Assembly: GCF_012223425.1 (NCBI RefSeq)
Contig: NZ_CP038799.1
Coordinates: forward strand, 3,890,249-3,954,248
Direction of reading: 5' to 3'
Length of the DNA: 64,000 nt
From: Mycolicibacterium frederiksbergense
GTDB lineage: Bacteria; Actinomycetota; Actinomycetes; Mycobacteriales; Mycobacteriaceae
Numbering within the stretch: the stretch's first letter is position 1; each line of letters opens with the position of its first letter. The translations under genes were made by a program, and so were the position numbers. The notes beneath the pieces were generated by a model. That model saw only the letters and a program-made list of their open reading frames with translations, made no database searches and had not been told where the DNA came from. This document shows, piece by piece, positions 9,134-17,587 of the stretch.

Positions 9134-9247
9134 CGTTGCCGTTCCTTCACGTTGAAGAACACCCGCCGATAAACCGGCAACAACGATGACTTGCCCCGCA
9201 TCAACCCCCTTGTCACATACATAGATTCGAGCGTGTTGCTACCCGTT

Positions 9248-9649
9248 GATAACCGGTGGCCCGATGAGCAGGATGTTGGTCGCTGACTCCAGGTAACGGC
9301 AGGTGCCCAGCTCGTCGATGAGCTTGCGGTCGATCCCCGCGGCGGAGTCGACGTCGAAATCGGCCAGGGTGGCCGGGGTGGGCAGGCAGGCGAACCGCAG
9401 CCGGCCCGCCAATCGGCGGGCGGTGCTGGCATTCACCTCGACGGCCAGCAGCCGCTCCAGGGCGACCGTCAGCGACAGGCCTTCGGTGGTGGCCTGATCG
9501 AGCACCGCGGGCAGCGCTTCGGCGGCCGCGGCCAGTTTCAGCTCGGCCAGGTGCGAGCGCAGCTGCTGATAGCGACTCGCCGCCGCTGACGGCGACTCCT
9601 CGGCGGTGGTCGTGGTGGTGGTCTTCGGGGTGCGTGGGGTGGAGGTCAT
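9248..9649 (-). pseudogene. istB: IstB helper ATPase, N-terminal half (split gene)
   Basis: The first ~134 codons of istB. The N-terminal helical region is followed by RRLAGRLRFACLPTPATL and then TNILLIGPPV, the beginning of the Walker A loop. The frame runs into transposon sequence and stops after a few codons. The ATG at 9649 overlaps the istA stop by ATGA, the standard IS21 coupling. The remainder of the gene is at 4833-5301. Confidence 0.85.
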
Positions 9650-11007
9650 TGGATGGTCCTGTTCTGGGCGGCCCGCTCATAGGCGGACAGATCGATGACG
9701 GTGGAAGCGGTTGACGGAGTGTGAGATTGATGAGCGGAACTTTCGGCCTGTTCGATCCGGAGTAGTTGTGCGGCAGCGGCTTTGGCGGCCGGTCCCGGTG
9801 GGATGCGTTCCTTGCGGCGATGCGGCCGCCCGGTCGCTGCGGTGGCCATCGCCGCGGTGTCCAAGGCGATGACATGCCCGCTGTCACGCACCATCACCCC
9901 AAGCCCGTCGGCGGCCATCCGGTGGCGAGCGACGATGATCCCGCTCGTGGTGGCGATGTCGCAGAACTCGCCACCGACCGGATGGGACACCACGACCTGG
10001 GCGGCGGCCAGTTCCGGGGGCACCGAGTAACGGTTGCCGCGGTAGGGCACCAATGCCTGCCGTGACGCGGTCCGACGCTCGGAGACGATGACCGGATACG
10101 GGGTCGCCGGCACGGGCTGCAGCGATTCGGCCTTGGCCACGACGGCAACCGAGGAGCGGCCGTCAGCGGTGGCCCGCAGTCGGGTGTCACCACGGACCCG
10201 GGCGAAGCGATCCAGGTTGGCCTGGGCCGCCTCGACGGTGGTCTCGTCGGCCAGGGTGCGCCACCAACGTTGCGCAGCGGTGTGATTGACCTTCTCCACC
10301 ACACCCTTGCGGTTACCGCGCCGCGGCGGGCAGATCGCCACCGACACCCCGTAGTGCTTGGCCACCCCGGCGAACGACGCGGTCACCCGACCGCTACCGG
10401 GGTCACACACCGTAGCCATCCGGTCGAAGCGCCACACCCGGGTGCATCCGCCCAGGCCGCGGGCGACGCCATCCAGGCCGGCGACAAGATGCGGCTGATC
10501 CTCCGAGGGCGCCAGATAGCCGCGCCACTTCCCGGAATGCGACAGTGAGCCGACCAGCAGGTGCGCGGTCTTGCCCCAGCCCCACGACTCGGGCGGGTCG
10601 GGCAATTCCAGCCAGTCCCACTGAGTTTCCTCACCCGGCGGGTGCGGGATCACCGCGTTCGGCCGCTGCGTGGCCGTCCGGCACGCTTCACACACCGGGC
10701 GTAGATCGCGGGCGCGGATATTGCGGGTCAGGCTCTGATACGACAACCCGAACCCCAGGCCCTCCAGTTCATCGAACAGGGTGCGGGCCCACAAATGTGG
10801 GTCCTCGGTCAACCTCGCGGTGACGTAGTCGACGAACGGATCGAACGGATCAGGATCAGGCCGGGCGCGGACCCCGGGCGTGCCGTCACCGGCCAGATAC
10901 TTGCGGACCGTCTTGCGGTCGAAGCCGGTGTGGCGGGCGATCGCCGAGATCGTCCAACCACGTTTGTGCAGGGCATGCACTTCCACATCGTCCTCCCATG
11001 TGAGCAT
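9646..11007 (-). CDS. istA: IS21-family transposase IstA
   Basis: A 453-residue DDE transposase. The N-terminal helix-turn-helix (ISAIARHTGFDRKTVRKYLAG, residues about 20-40) is followed by an integrase core beginning at ETQWDWLELP, where the Asp is a likely first catalytic acid. The C-terminal tail is basic and Ala-rich. I chose the ATG at 11007 because GGAGG lies about 11 nt upstream and the protein then begins MLTWEDDVEVHALHKRGW like other IstA proteins; the frame is open to 11091. The gene appears intact, but its partner istB is split. Confidence 0.87.
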   Translation of the reverse strand: MLTWEDDVEVHALHKRGWTISAIARHTGFDRKTVRKYLAGDGTPGVRARPDPDPFDPFVDYVTARLTEDPHLWARTLFDELEGLGFGLSYQSLTRNIRARDLRPVCEACRTATQRPNAVIPHPPGEETQWDWLELPDPPESWGWGKTAHLLVGSLSHSGKWRGYLAPSEDQPHLVAGLDGVARGLGGCTRVWRFDRMATVCDPGSGRVTASFAGVAKHYGVSVAICPPRRGNRKGVVEKVNHTAAQRWWRTLADETTVEAAQANLDRFARVRGDTRLRATADGRSSVAVVAKAESLQPVPATPYPVIVSERRTASRQALVPYRGNRYSVPPELAAAQVVVSHPVGGEFCDIATTSGIIVARHRMAADGLGVMVRDSGHVIALDTAAMATAATGRPHRRKERIPPGPAAKAAAAQLLRIEQAESSAHQSHTPSTASTVIDLSAYERAAQNRTIQ

Positions 11008-11144
11008 GAGAAAGCGGGCCTCCTTCGATGGAGCAACTGGCGTCAGACACCAGCAGCTTCGAGGGAGGCCCGCCCTTCTCGGCGGAGCCACACGGGTGGG
11101 GAATTTCGATGAGCGTCAGTGGGGAAATTCAGTGAGCGCGGTCA

Positions 11145-11639
11145 CCGTCGCATCAAACGGCGTCGATCGCCGCGGTGCTCGCGCTCGGAGTCGGCAGCAC
11201 CGGTCTCGGAGTTCGAGCGTCAGACGGGTTAACTCCGAGATGAGCCAGCGGTCACCGATCTCTCCATCGTCACGCGGACGCTGGATGCGTTGTCGGGCGG
11301 GGGATCCTGTCCGACGACCACGGTTTGGTTGACGAAGACCAGCACCACGGCGTGCTTCGGGTCGGCCGATACCGACGCCGCGGCAGGCACCGAGGCGACG
11401 GCGGAGATCTGCTGCTGCTGGGCGCCGGGAATCACCACGTCGTTAATCAGCGACGTGTACGAATCGCGGAAGTCACCGGTCAACAGGTCGCGGGCAGCGT
11501 TGAGTTGCTGTTCAACTGTGTACGGCGTGTACGCCAACATCTTGATGGTGCAGTCCTTGGCCGCATTCATCGATTCGGTTGCCGGAGTGGGGTTCTGTCC
11601 TGTCGCGACAGGAGGCAACGCCCCGTAGCGGCTCGTCAC
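11145..11639 (-). pseudogene. Mce-associated membrane protein fragment, frameshifted
   Basis: The translation VEQQLNAARDLLTGDFRDSYTSLINDVVIPGA...AVVLVFVNQTVVVG...SSVRVTMER is the extracytoplasmic domain of mycobacterial Mce-associated proteins encoded beside mce operons. The N-terminal membrane segment is missing. A one-base shift near 11262 moves the expected ending (GDRWLISELTRL) into another frame. IS21 lies at its 3' side and an integrase relic at its 5' side. Non-functional. Confidence 0.7.
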
Positions 11640-12487
11640 GTCCTCCCACGCTCCTGCAGGCCGCCGCGTACGTCGTCATCGCCTTCCTCTCCGGTATGCG
11701 TGACGGCGAGATCAAAGAACTGCGCCGTGGCTGCCTCCATGTACAACGAGACGACACCGGACGCATCTACCGCTACAAGGTCTCCAGCCGCGCCTTCGAG
11801 GGCGAGAACGACCCGCGCGGGATCGAGGCAACGTGGGTCGTCGGGGCACCAGCCGCCCGCGCCATTAGCGTGCTCGAACGGATGCAGCCTGCCGCGACGG
11901 AACTCTTGTTCGCCTACCATCCGTTGATTCAGTCTGAGTCCTCGCGCGGCGGCCAGATCAGGGCAACGACCTCAAGTTGGGCGGTGACCAATCTCAACGC
12001 ATTCATCACCTGGGTCAACGATTACTGCGGTGAGCGCGGCCGCAACGACGGTATCCCTAACGTCAACGGGCGGGCGTGGTGGCTCACGACACCACAGTTT
12101 CGCCGCACGCTGGCCTGGTTCATCGCTCGCCGCCCCGACGGCTCCATCGCCGGAGCAATCGCCTACCGTCACTTAAGCATTTAAATGTTCGAAGGCTACG
12201 CAGGCACCTCGGACTCCGGGTTTCGCGGCGAGGTCGAGTCCGAGCAGGCCATCGCCCGCAGCGAAACCCTCCTCGCGATGATCGACCAACACGAACACAC
12301 CAACCTCGCCGGGCCCGCTACGGCCGAAGCGCAGCGACGCCTGACAGAGTTCGGTCAGCACGCCCGGTACTCCGGCACGGTGATCACCGATGAGCGCCGG
12401 CTCCGCAAGCTGATGGCCAGTAGCGACCCAGCGATTTACCCAGACAAGTACGTGACCTGCGTACACAACCACGCCACAGCGCTATGA
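11640..12487 (+). pseudogene. Tyrosine recombinase fragment with in-frame stop
   Basis: The catalytic half of a large integrase. It has FLSGMRDGEIKELRRGCL with the first Arg, then TTPQFRRTLAWFIARRPDG and AIAYRHLSI, followed by a TAA at 12182-12184. The same frame continues without a gap into MFEGYAGTSDSGF (12185-12487). One CAA/CAG-to-TAA change at the codon after HLSI would explain the break. The N-terminal domain is absent, and the 3' end runs into an IS orfA relic. Confidence 0.75.
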
Positions 12488-12539
12488 ATCGCCCTGGAAA
12501 TGTTGGAGGCTCCTGACCTTGGAAACGAGGATGCAGGTA

Positions 12540-12598
12540 TGCCGAAGGAACAGTCAGCTGGGAAGCCCACGACGCGTCGTTATAGCGCGGAGGAGAAG
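12540..12598 (+). pseudogene. IS3-type orfA N-terminal remnant
   Basis: About 20 codons starting MPKEQSAGKPTTRRYSAEEK, the beginning of an IS3-family OrfA (HTH) protein. It is cut off where the oxidoreductase fragment starts (around 12598). The join marks an IS-associated deletion. Too short for a firm family assignment. Confidence 0.45.
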
Positions 12599-13593
12599 GC
12601 GCGGACAGCGCCGTCACCGGACTGACCCAGATGGGCGCCGAGGGCAGTCAGTGGATCGGCCAGGCACCGTTCACCGATGTGCCGCACCTGTTCCAGAACA
12701 TCGGCGACGGGACTTTCTTCCACTCCGGTCAACTCGCGGTGCAGGCCTGTGTCGCCGCCGGGGTCAACATCACCTACAAGCTGCTGTGGAACGAAGTTGT
12801 GGCGATGACGGGCGCCCAGCACGCAGAGGGCGCGGTCACCGTCGCGCAGTTGACGCGCAAACTGACCGCCGAAGGCGTGCGGCAGATCATCATCTGCGCC
12901 GACGAACCCGAGCGCCACCACAGGCGCGCACTGGCCAAAGGCACGCTCGTCTGGCACCGCGACCGCCTCGACGAAGCCCAGAAGCGCTTGCGCGACATCG
13001 AGGGCGTCACCGTCCTCATTTACGACCAGCATTGCGCTGCCGACGCGCGCAGGCAACGCAAGCGCGGCACCCTGCCCGCTCGCACCACCCGGGTGCTGAT
13101 CAACGAAGCGGTCTGCGAAGGGTGCGGAGACTGCGGCGTGAAATCGAATTGTCTGTCCGTCCAACCGGTGGACACCGAGTACGGCCGCAAGACCCGGATC
13201 GACCAGACCTCGTGCAACACCGACTACAGCTGCCTCGACGGGGACTGCCCCTCGTTCGTCACCGTCGAGGTGCGGCCCGACGCGATGCGTCGTCATCGCA
13301 CCACCCCGACACCGCCCGCATTGCCCGACGTCGATACCGGGGCCGTAACAGATACGCACAACGTCTTTTTCGCCGGAATCGGCGGCACCGGCATCGTCAC
13401 GGTCAACCAGGTGCTCGCCACCGCGGCGTTGCGCGCCGGCTATGACGTGGAAAGCCTGGACCAGATCGGGCTCAGCCAGAAGGCGGGCCCCGTCGTGTCG
13501 CACCTGCGGTTCGCGGCAGGCAAACTCGACCCGGCCAACCGGCTGACTCCCGGCAGCGCGGACTGCATCATAGCCTTTGATCTCCTCGTCGCC
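12599..13593 (+). pseudogene. Indolepyruvate ferredoxin oxidoreductase, internal fragment
   Basis: Internal portion of a large fused 2-oxoacid:ferredoxin oxidoreductase (IorA/IorB type). It has TPP-domain-like LTQMGAEGSQWIGQAP, then DGTFFHSGQLAVQACVAAGVNITYKLLWN, an Fe-S ferredoxin region with CEGCGDCGVKSNCLS and a further Cys cluster CNTDYSCLDGDCP, and the start of the gamma domain (FFAGIGGTGIVTVNQ). Both ends are missing: the 5' side joins an IS orfA relic and the 3' side ends in AFDLLVAA, where an unrelated minus-strand DUF262 fragment begins. About 330 codons remain from a protein that is normally over 1,100 residues. Confidence 0.78.
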
Positions 13594-14195
13594 GCCAGAT
13601 CTCCGTGACCTCCTCGTAGCTCATCGTCTGGGGCAGCACGTCCATTCGATACACGTACTTCCGGATACCCCGGAGCTTGGCAAGCCGCTGGTCGTATTTC
13701 GTGTAGCGGGGGTCACCGAAACTTTCCACGCCGGCACGCTCCAAGAACGGCCCATTCGAGTCGGTACGAAACACGTCCGAAACCCGCACCCACTGCGGCA
13801 TACGCTCGATCTGCTTGGTCCCGACGACGAACGTCATCCGGTTCATCCGGCTGCGTAGATCGTCGGCGGTCGAGTCCGCCTCATCCTCCTCAAGGTCCTC
13901 GTTGTCGGAACTCTCATTCACTTCCGTGACGACCGCGAGGTGGTCGGGGTGATCCAGGTTGAACCAGATGTCGATCGGTTTCACTCGGCCGCGCACCTTG
14001 ACCGGTTCTCCACGAATCACTGCCGATAAGGAGGTTAGGCGCTGCTGACCATCCAGGAGCAGACGGAGCGTGGAGAACGGGTTCTTCTCCTGCTCGACCG
14101 CGAAGTCTTGAAGTGGGACGTCATCGGCCGCAGTATCCCACAGCAGGATCGCCCCCGACGGATAGTCGCGATACAGCGAATCAAGGAGATATTGT
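13568..14195 (-). pseudogene. DUF262 (GmrSD-like) protein fragment
   Basis: The frame opens at the IS256 edge with YLLDSLYRDYPSGAILLW and contains LLLDGQQRLTSLSAVI. The DGQQR motif marks DUF262, the ParB-like nuclease/NTPase domain of GmrSD type IV restriction systems. The first methionine (14020) lies inside the domain and is unlikely to be a real start. The N-terminus has been removed by IS256. The C-terminus ends in sequence antisense to the oxidoreductase fragment, so the HNH (DUF1524) domain is absent. A dead defence gene. Confidence 0.72.
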
Positions 14196-15650
14196 CAAGA
14201 CCTGTGGATGAGGTTGTTTCAGGCGACCTCGGTTTCGGTTGATTCGTCGCTCTCGGCGGGTGTGATGCCAACGGGCCGTTCGAGTAGCTTGCCTTTGTGG
14301 AACACCGCGCCGGCACGGACCAGCGCGACCAGGTGTGGTGCGTTCACGGCCCGCCAGCGGGCTTGGGCAGCGTCGATCAGCTTGTGGGCCATGGCAATTC
14401 CCGCCGCGCGGGATCCGGGGCCCTTGGTGACCTTGGTCCGCAACCGCACGGTGGCGAAAGTCGACTCGATCGGATTGGTAGTTCGCAGGTGGATCCAATG
14501 CTCGGCCGGATATTTGTAGAACTCCAGGAGCACATCGGCATCATCGACGATCTTGGCGACCGCTTTGGGGTACTTGGCGCCGTAGTCGACCTTGAAGGCC
14601 TTGATCGCGACCTGGGCCTTGTCGATATCCTCGGCGTTGTAGATCTCCTTGATCGCGGCCAACGCAGCTGGGTGCGCTGATTTCGGCAACGCAGCAAGCA
14701 CATTGGCCTGCTTGTGGAACCAGCAGCGTTGCTCCCGGGTGGCCGGGAACACCTCCCGGATGGCCTTCCAGAACCCCAACGCGCCGTCACCGACGGCCAG
14801 CACCGGCGCGGTCATCCCACGACGACGGCAGCCCCGCAGCAGATCCGCCCACGACTCGGTCGACTCCCGGTATCCGTCGGCCAGGGCGACGAGTTCCTTG
14901 CGGCCATCGGAGCGCACGCCGATCATCACCAACAGGCAGAGCTTCTCCTGCTCGAGGCGGACCTTGAGGTGGATGCCGTCGACCCACAGGTAGACGTAAT
15001 CGGTGCCCGAGAGGTCACGCTCGCCGAAAGTCTTCGCCTCGTCCTGCCATTGGCTGGTGAGCCGGGTGATCGTCGTGGCCGACAGTCCGGCGCTCGAGCC
15101 GAGAAACTGCTCCAGCGCCGGACCGAAGTCACTCGTCGAGAGCCCGTGCAGGTACAGCAGTGGCAGCACCTCGGTCATCTGCGGGGACTTGCGTGCCCAC
15201 GCCGGCAGGATCGCCGAGGAAAACCGTTGCCGCTCACCGGTAACGGCGTCGATGCGCTTGTCGTTGACCCGCGGGGCGGTCACCGTGACCGCACCCGCGG
15301 CGGTGAGGATGTCACGTTCGTGGTGATAGCCGTTGCGGACCACCAGACGCCGACCGTTGTCGTCGACCTCACCGGCATGGGCGTCGACGTAGGCGGCTAC
15401 TTCAGCCTGCAGTGCCGCCGCCAACATCTGCCGCGCACCGTCGCGGACGATCTCATCCAACAGCGACCGACCAGCACCGCTGCCGTTCTCGTTGGCTGAT
15501 TCCGCGTCGTGAACTACCGTGAGCATGGGCGTACCTTCCCAACCAGCGCGCCAACGCCGGTCTTGATCGAGATCCTGTTTCCGTGATGATCATCCTCGGG
15601 AAGGTGCGCCCACTTTCACGCCACCTCGCCGAGGCTCATCCACAGGTTCT
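14196..15650 (-). mobile_element. IS256-family insertion sequence
   Basis: About 1.45 kb with one transposase gene on the minus strand. The perfectly inverted core cctgtggatgag lies at 14201-14212 and, inverted, at 15635-15646, within imperfect terminal repeats. I see no target-site duplication: DUF262 sequence lies on the left and an IS110 transposase on the right. The outer sides therefore probably come from different loci joined by recombination or an adjacent deletion. Confidence 0.75.
14219..15526 (-). CDS. IS256-family (mutator-type) transposase
   Basis: A 435-residue DDE transposase. The N-terminal region (ANENGSGAGRSLLDEIVRDG) precedes the RNase H-like core: first Asp in YLWVDGIHLKVR (about residue 180), second Asp in LAVGDGALGFWKAI (about 245) and the Glu in TTNPIESTFATVRLRT (about 355). 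The C-x-x-H-like motif RCWFHKQANVL between the second Asp and the Glu is also typical. Full length, no frameshift. Confidence 0.92.
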   Translation of the reverse strand: MLTVVHDAESANENGSGAGRSLLDEIVRDGARQMLAAALQAEVAAYVDAHAGEVDDNGRRLVVRNGYHHERDILTAAGAVTVTAPRVNDKRIDAVTGERQRFSSAILPAWARKSPQMTEVLPLLYLHGLSTSDFGPALEQFLGSSAGLSATTITRLTSQWQDEAKTFGERDLSGTDYVYLWVDGIHLKVRLEQEKLCLLVMIGVRSDGRKELVALADGYRESTESWADLLRGCRRRGMTAPVLAVGDGALGFWKAIREVFPATREQRCWFHKQANVLAALPKSAHPAALAAIKEIYNAEDIDKAQVAIKAFKVDYGAKYPKAVAKIVDDADVLLEFYKYPAEHWIHLRTTNPIESTFATVRLRTKVTKGPGSRAAGIAMAHKLIDAAQARWRAVNAPHLVALVRAGAVFHKGKLLERPVGITPAESDESTETEVA

Positions 15651-15654
15651 GATC

Positions 15655-16743
15655 ATTGCTCCCGCCGAACCCCACCAAGTGGTGATCGGCATCGAAACCG
15701 ATCGCGGCCTATGGGTCGAAGCCCTCGCCTCGGCCGGCTACCAGGTGTACGCGGTCAATCCGCTGGCTGTGGCCCGCTACCGCGACCGCCACCAGGTGTC
15801 CGGCGCAAAGTCCGATGCCGGCGACGCCAAGCTGCTCGCCGATCTGGTGCGCACCGACCGACACAATCACCGCCCGATCGCCGGGGACACTGCTGAGGTG
15901 GAAGCGATCAAGGTGTTGACGCGGGCGCATCAAAATCTGATCTGGAGCTGCAACCGCAACACCAACGCGCTGCGCAGTGCGCTCCGGGAGTACTACCCCG
16001 GGGCGTTGGAGGCCTTCGACTCTCTGGCCGACCGTGACGCGCTGGCCATCTTGGGCCGGGCGCCCACCCCGACTGATGCCGCGCGGCTGAGCATGGCGAA
16101 AATCCGATCGGCACTCAAAGCTGCTGGGCGACAACGCAACCTCGATGCCAGAGCACTGGAGATCCAGACCGCTCTGCGCACCGAGCAGCTCGCCGCCCCG
16201 CCCGCGGTCGCCACCGCATTCGGGGCCACCACCCGCGCCGCGATCGCGATCATCGCTGAGTTGAACCACCAGATCGCAGACCTCGAAGCTGAACTCGCGA
16301 CACATTTTGACGCACACCCGGACGCCGACATCTACCGCTCCCTGCCAGGACTTGGTGTCATCCTCGGCGCCCGGGTGCTCGGTGAGTTCGGGGACGACCC
16401 GAACCGCTACACCACCGCCAAGTCTCGCAAGAATTACGCCGGAACCTCACCATTGACCGTCGCGTCGGGCCGCAAACGTGCCGTGCTGGCCCGTCACATC
16501 CGCAATCGGCGTCTCTACGACGCAATCGACCAATGGGCGTTCTGCGCCTTGACCAGCAGTCCTGGCGCTCGCGCTTTCTACGACCAGCACCGCGCCGCCG
16601 GCGACCTGCACCACCAAGCGCTACGCGCCCTCGGCAACCGACTCGTCGGCATCCTGCACGGCTGCCTACGCCACCACACCGCATACGACGAACACAAAGC
16701 CTGGGCACACCGCCACACCACCCCAAAAACACAAGCCGCTTGA
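15655..16743 (+). pseudogene. IS110-family transposase, N-terminally truncated
   Basis: The frame emerges from the IS256 end with APAEPHQVVIGIETDRGLWVE and includes the acidic residues in IETD and in GAKSDAGDAKLLADLVR of the DEDD domain. The C-terminal transposase_20 domain follows (LPGLGVILGARVLGEFG, YAGTSPLTVASG), with its conserved Ser. The first ~50 residues, including the first catalytic Asp, are missing. The nominal ATG at 15583 lies inside IS256. Probably inactive. The right end of this IS is not clearly defined. Confidence 0.8.
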
Positions 16744-16998
16744 CAACTTACGGCCCTGGGATGTCTAACTGCGTTTGAACTGGTAATTGTGGGAGCCGTC
16801 GCCGCCCCATCGGCCTTGGTCTGGGCCGTTGGCACCGTCTGGACGGTCCCGTCCACGGCGGTCGGCAGGTTGTTCTCGCGTGCGACGACGAGCGGTTCGG
16901 GCTCCGCGTCGCGTGCGGCAGGTAAGCGAAGCGCCATTGTCTCAGTCGTATGACCGCGTCGATGCTGTTGCGCGCCACAAACCGGGAAGGCCCCCGGC

Positions 16999-17283
16999 GT
17001 GTGGGACAAGGGCACCAAGGTAGGGATCGGGTTGATCGCCGCACGAGAGTTCGGCCCCGAGTACGTCATGCAGGTGGACGCCGACGATTTCGTGCACCGC
17101 GACCTGGTCTCGTTCGTCAATAGCCATCACGGTCATCCGGGCTGGGTGCTCAAACGCGGCGTCATGTATTCGCCTCCCGCAACTGCTACACGCTGCAGCG
17201 CAAACTGTTCCGCATCTGCGGTAGCTAGTTCATCGCTTCTCTGAGTGCCTACGAGGTGCCCGACGACCTCGCGGTTGCCCTCC
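16999..17283 (+). pseudogene. Glycosyltransferase-like remnant
   Basis: The first part reads DKGTKVGIGLIAAREFGPEYVM followed by QVDADDFVHRDL, with a DxD-type metal motif as in GT-A nucleotide-sugar transferases. After VMYS a frameshift (around 17170) and a stop (around 17232) interrupt the continuation, which would read SRNCYTLQRKLFRICGS and then FIASLSAYEVPDDLAVA. The N-terminal nucleotide-binding part is not visible upstream; the stretch between the IS110 stop and this remnant has no recognisable gene. Confidence 0.6.
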
Positions 17284-17587
17284 TTCATATCCCCACGGCC
17301 GAGAACGCCCTATCTGCATGGGTACTCGCCACCAGGCTGATACTCGTCAGCGTGGGTGGGAGCCGCGGTGCCGGCCAACACGCCGAGAGCGGCGCGGGCG
17401 ACGTCGACGCAGAGCGCGATGCGCAGAGGCGTTCCTTGCTGGTGGTGATCGGTTTCGATGTGTCGATCGTGCTCACTGGGACGGTGGCGCCGCGTGTAGC
17501 TAGCGTGGAGATTGTCTGGAGATCCCCCGCAGGGCGCATCGCAGCGTTAGCGTGAATCCGTCACGGTACTTTGAACGGGAGACCAAC
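17284..17587. other. Junction region before the conserved backbone
   Basis: I see no recognisable gene here. The end (gggag at about 17577-17581) is the ribosome binding site of the transporter gene that begins at 17588. This stretch marks the border between the mobile-element mosaic and intact chromosomal genes. Confidence 0.4.

Larger units (their letters stand above)
5302..9247 (-). mobile_element. Tn554-like transposon (tnpABC) inserted in istB
   Basis: Three coupled minus-strand genes fill almost all of a 3.95-kb insert: two different tyrosine recombinases and a small coiled-coil protein, the TnpA-TnpB-TnpC order of Tn554-type elements. No cargo gene is present. The heptamer acccgtt occurs at both junctions (5295-5301 and 9241-9247), consistent with integrase-type insertion at a short core. 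Joining the istB halves through this region can restore an in-frame P-loop (GPPV-x-TGGTGKTH). The exact crossover base cannot be fixed without an empty site. Confidence 0.8.
4771..11144 (-). mobile_element. IS21-family insertion sequence, interrupted
   Basis: istA and istB lie on the minus strand with ATGA coupling. The left terminus tgacggcgctcatcgaaaat matches the inverted right terminus tgaccgcgctcactgaattt. A second inner repeat pair (4801-4824 and 11091-11114) matches at about 20 of 24 positions around cgaaattcc. Several terminal repeats per end are typical of IS21. The element is flanked by ccgt on both sides (4767-4770 and 11145-11148), a plausible 4-bp duplication. Removing the inner 3.95-kb transposon leaves about 2.4 kb, the normal IS21 size. 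Confidence 0.82.

Noticed and set aside
12519..13445. Long plus-strand open frame overlapping the oxidoreductase fragment
   Set aside because: Its translation is dominated by Arg and His runs typical of an off-frame reading of high-GC DNA. The overlapping frame has Fe-S motifs and family sequence.
16748..17120. Minus-strand open frame across the region after IS110
   Set aside because: It has no recognisable domain, is rich in low-complexity stretches and is antisense to the glycosyltransferase-like remnant, which has clear protein features.
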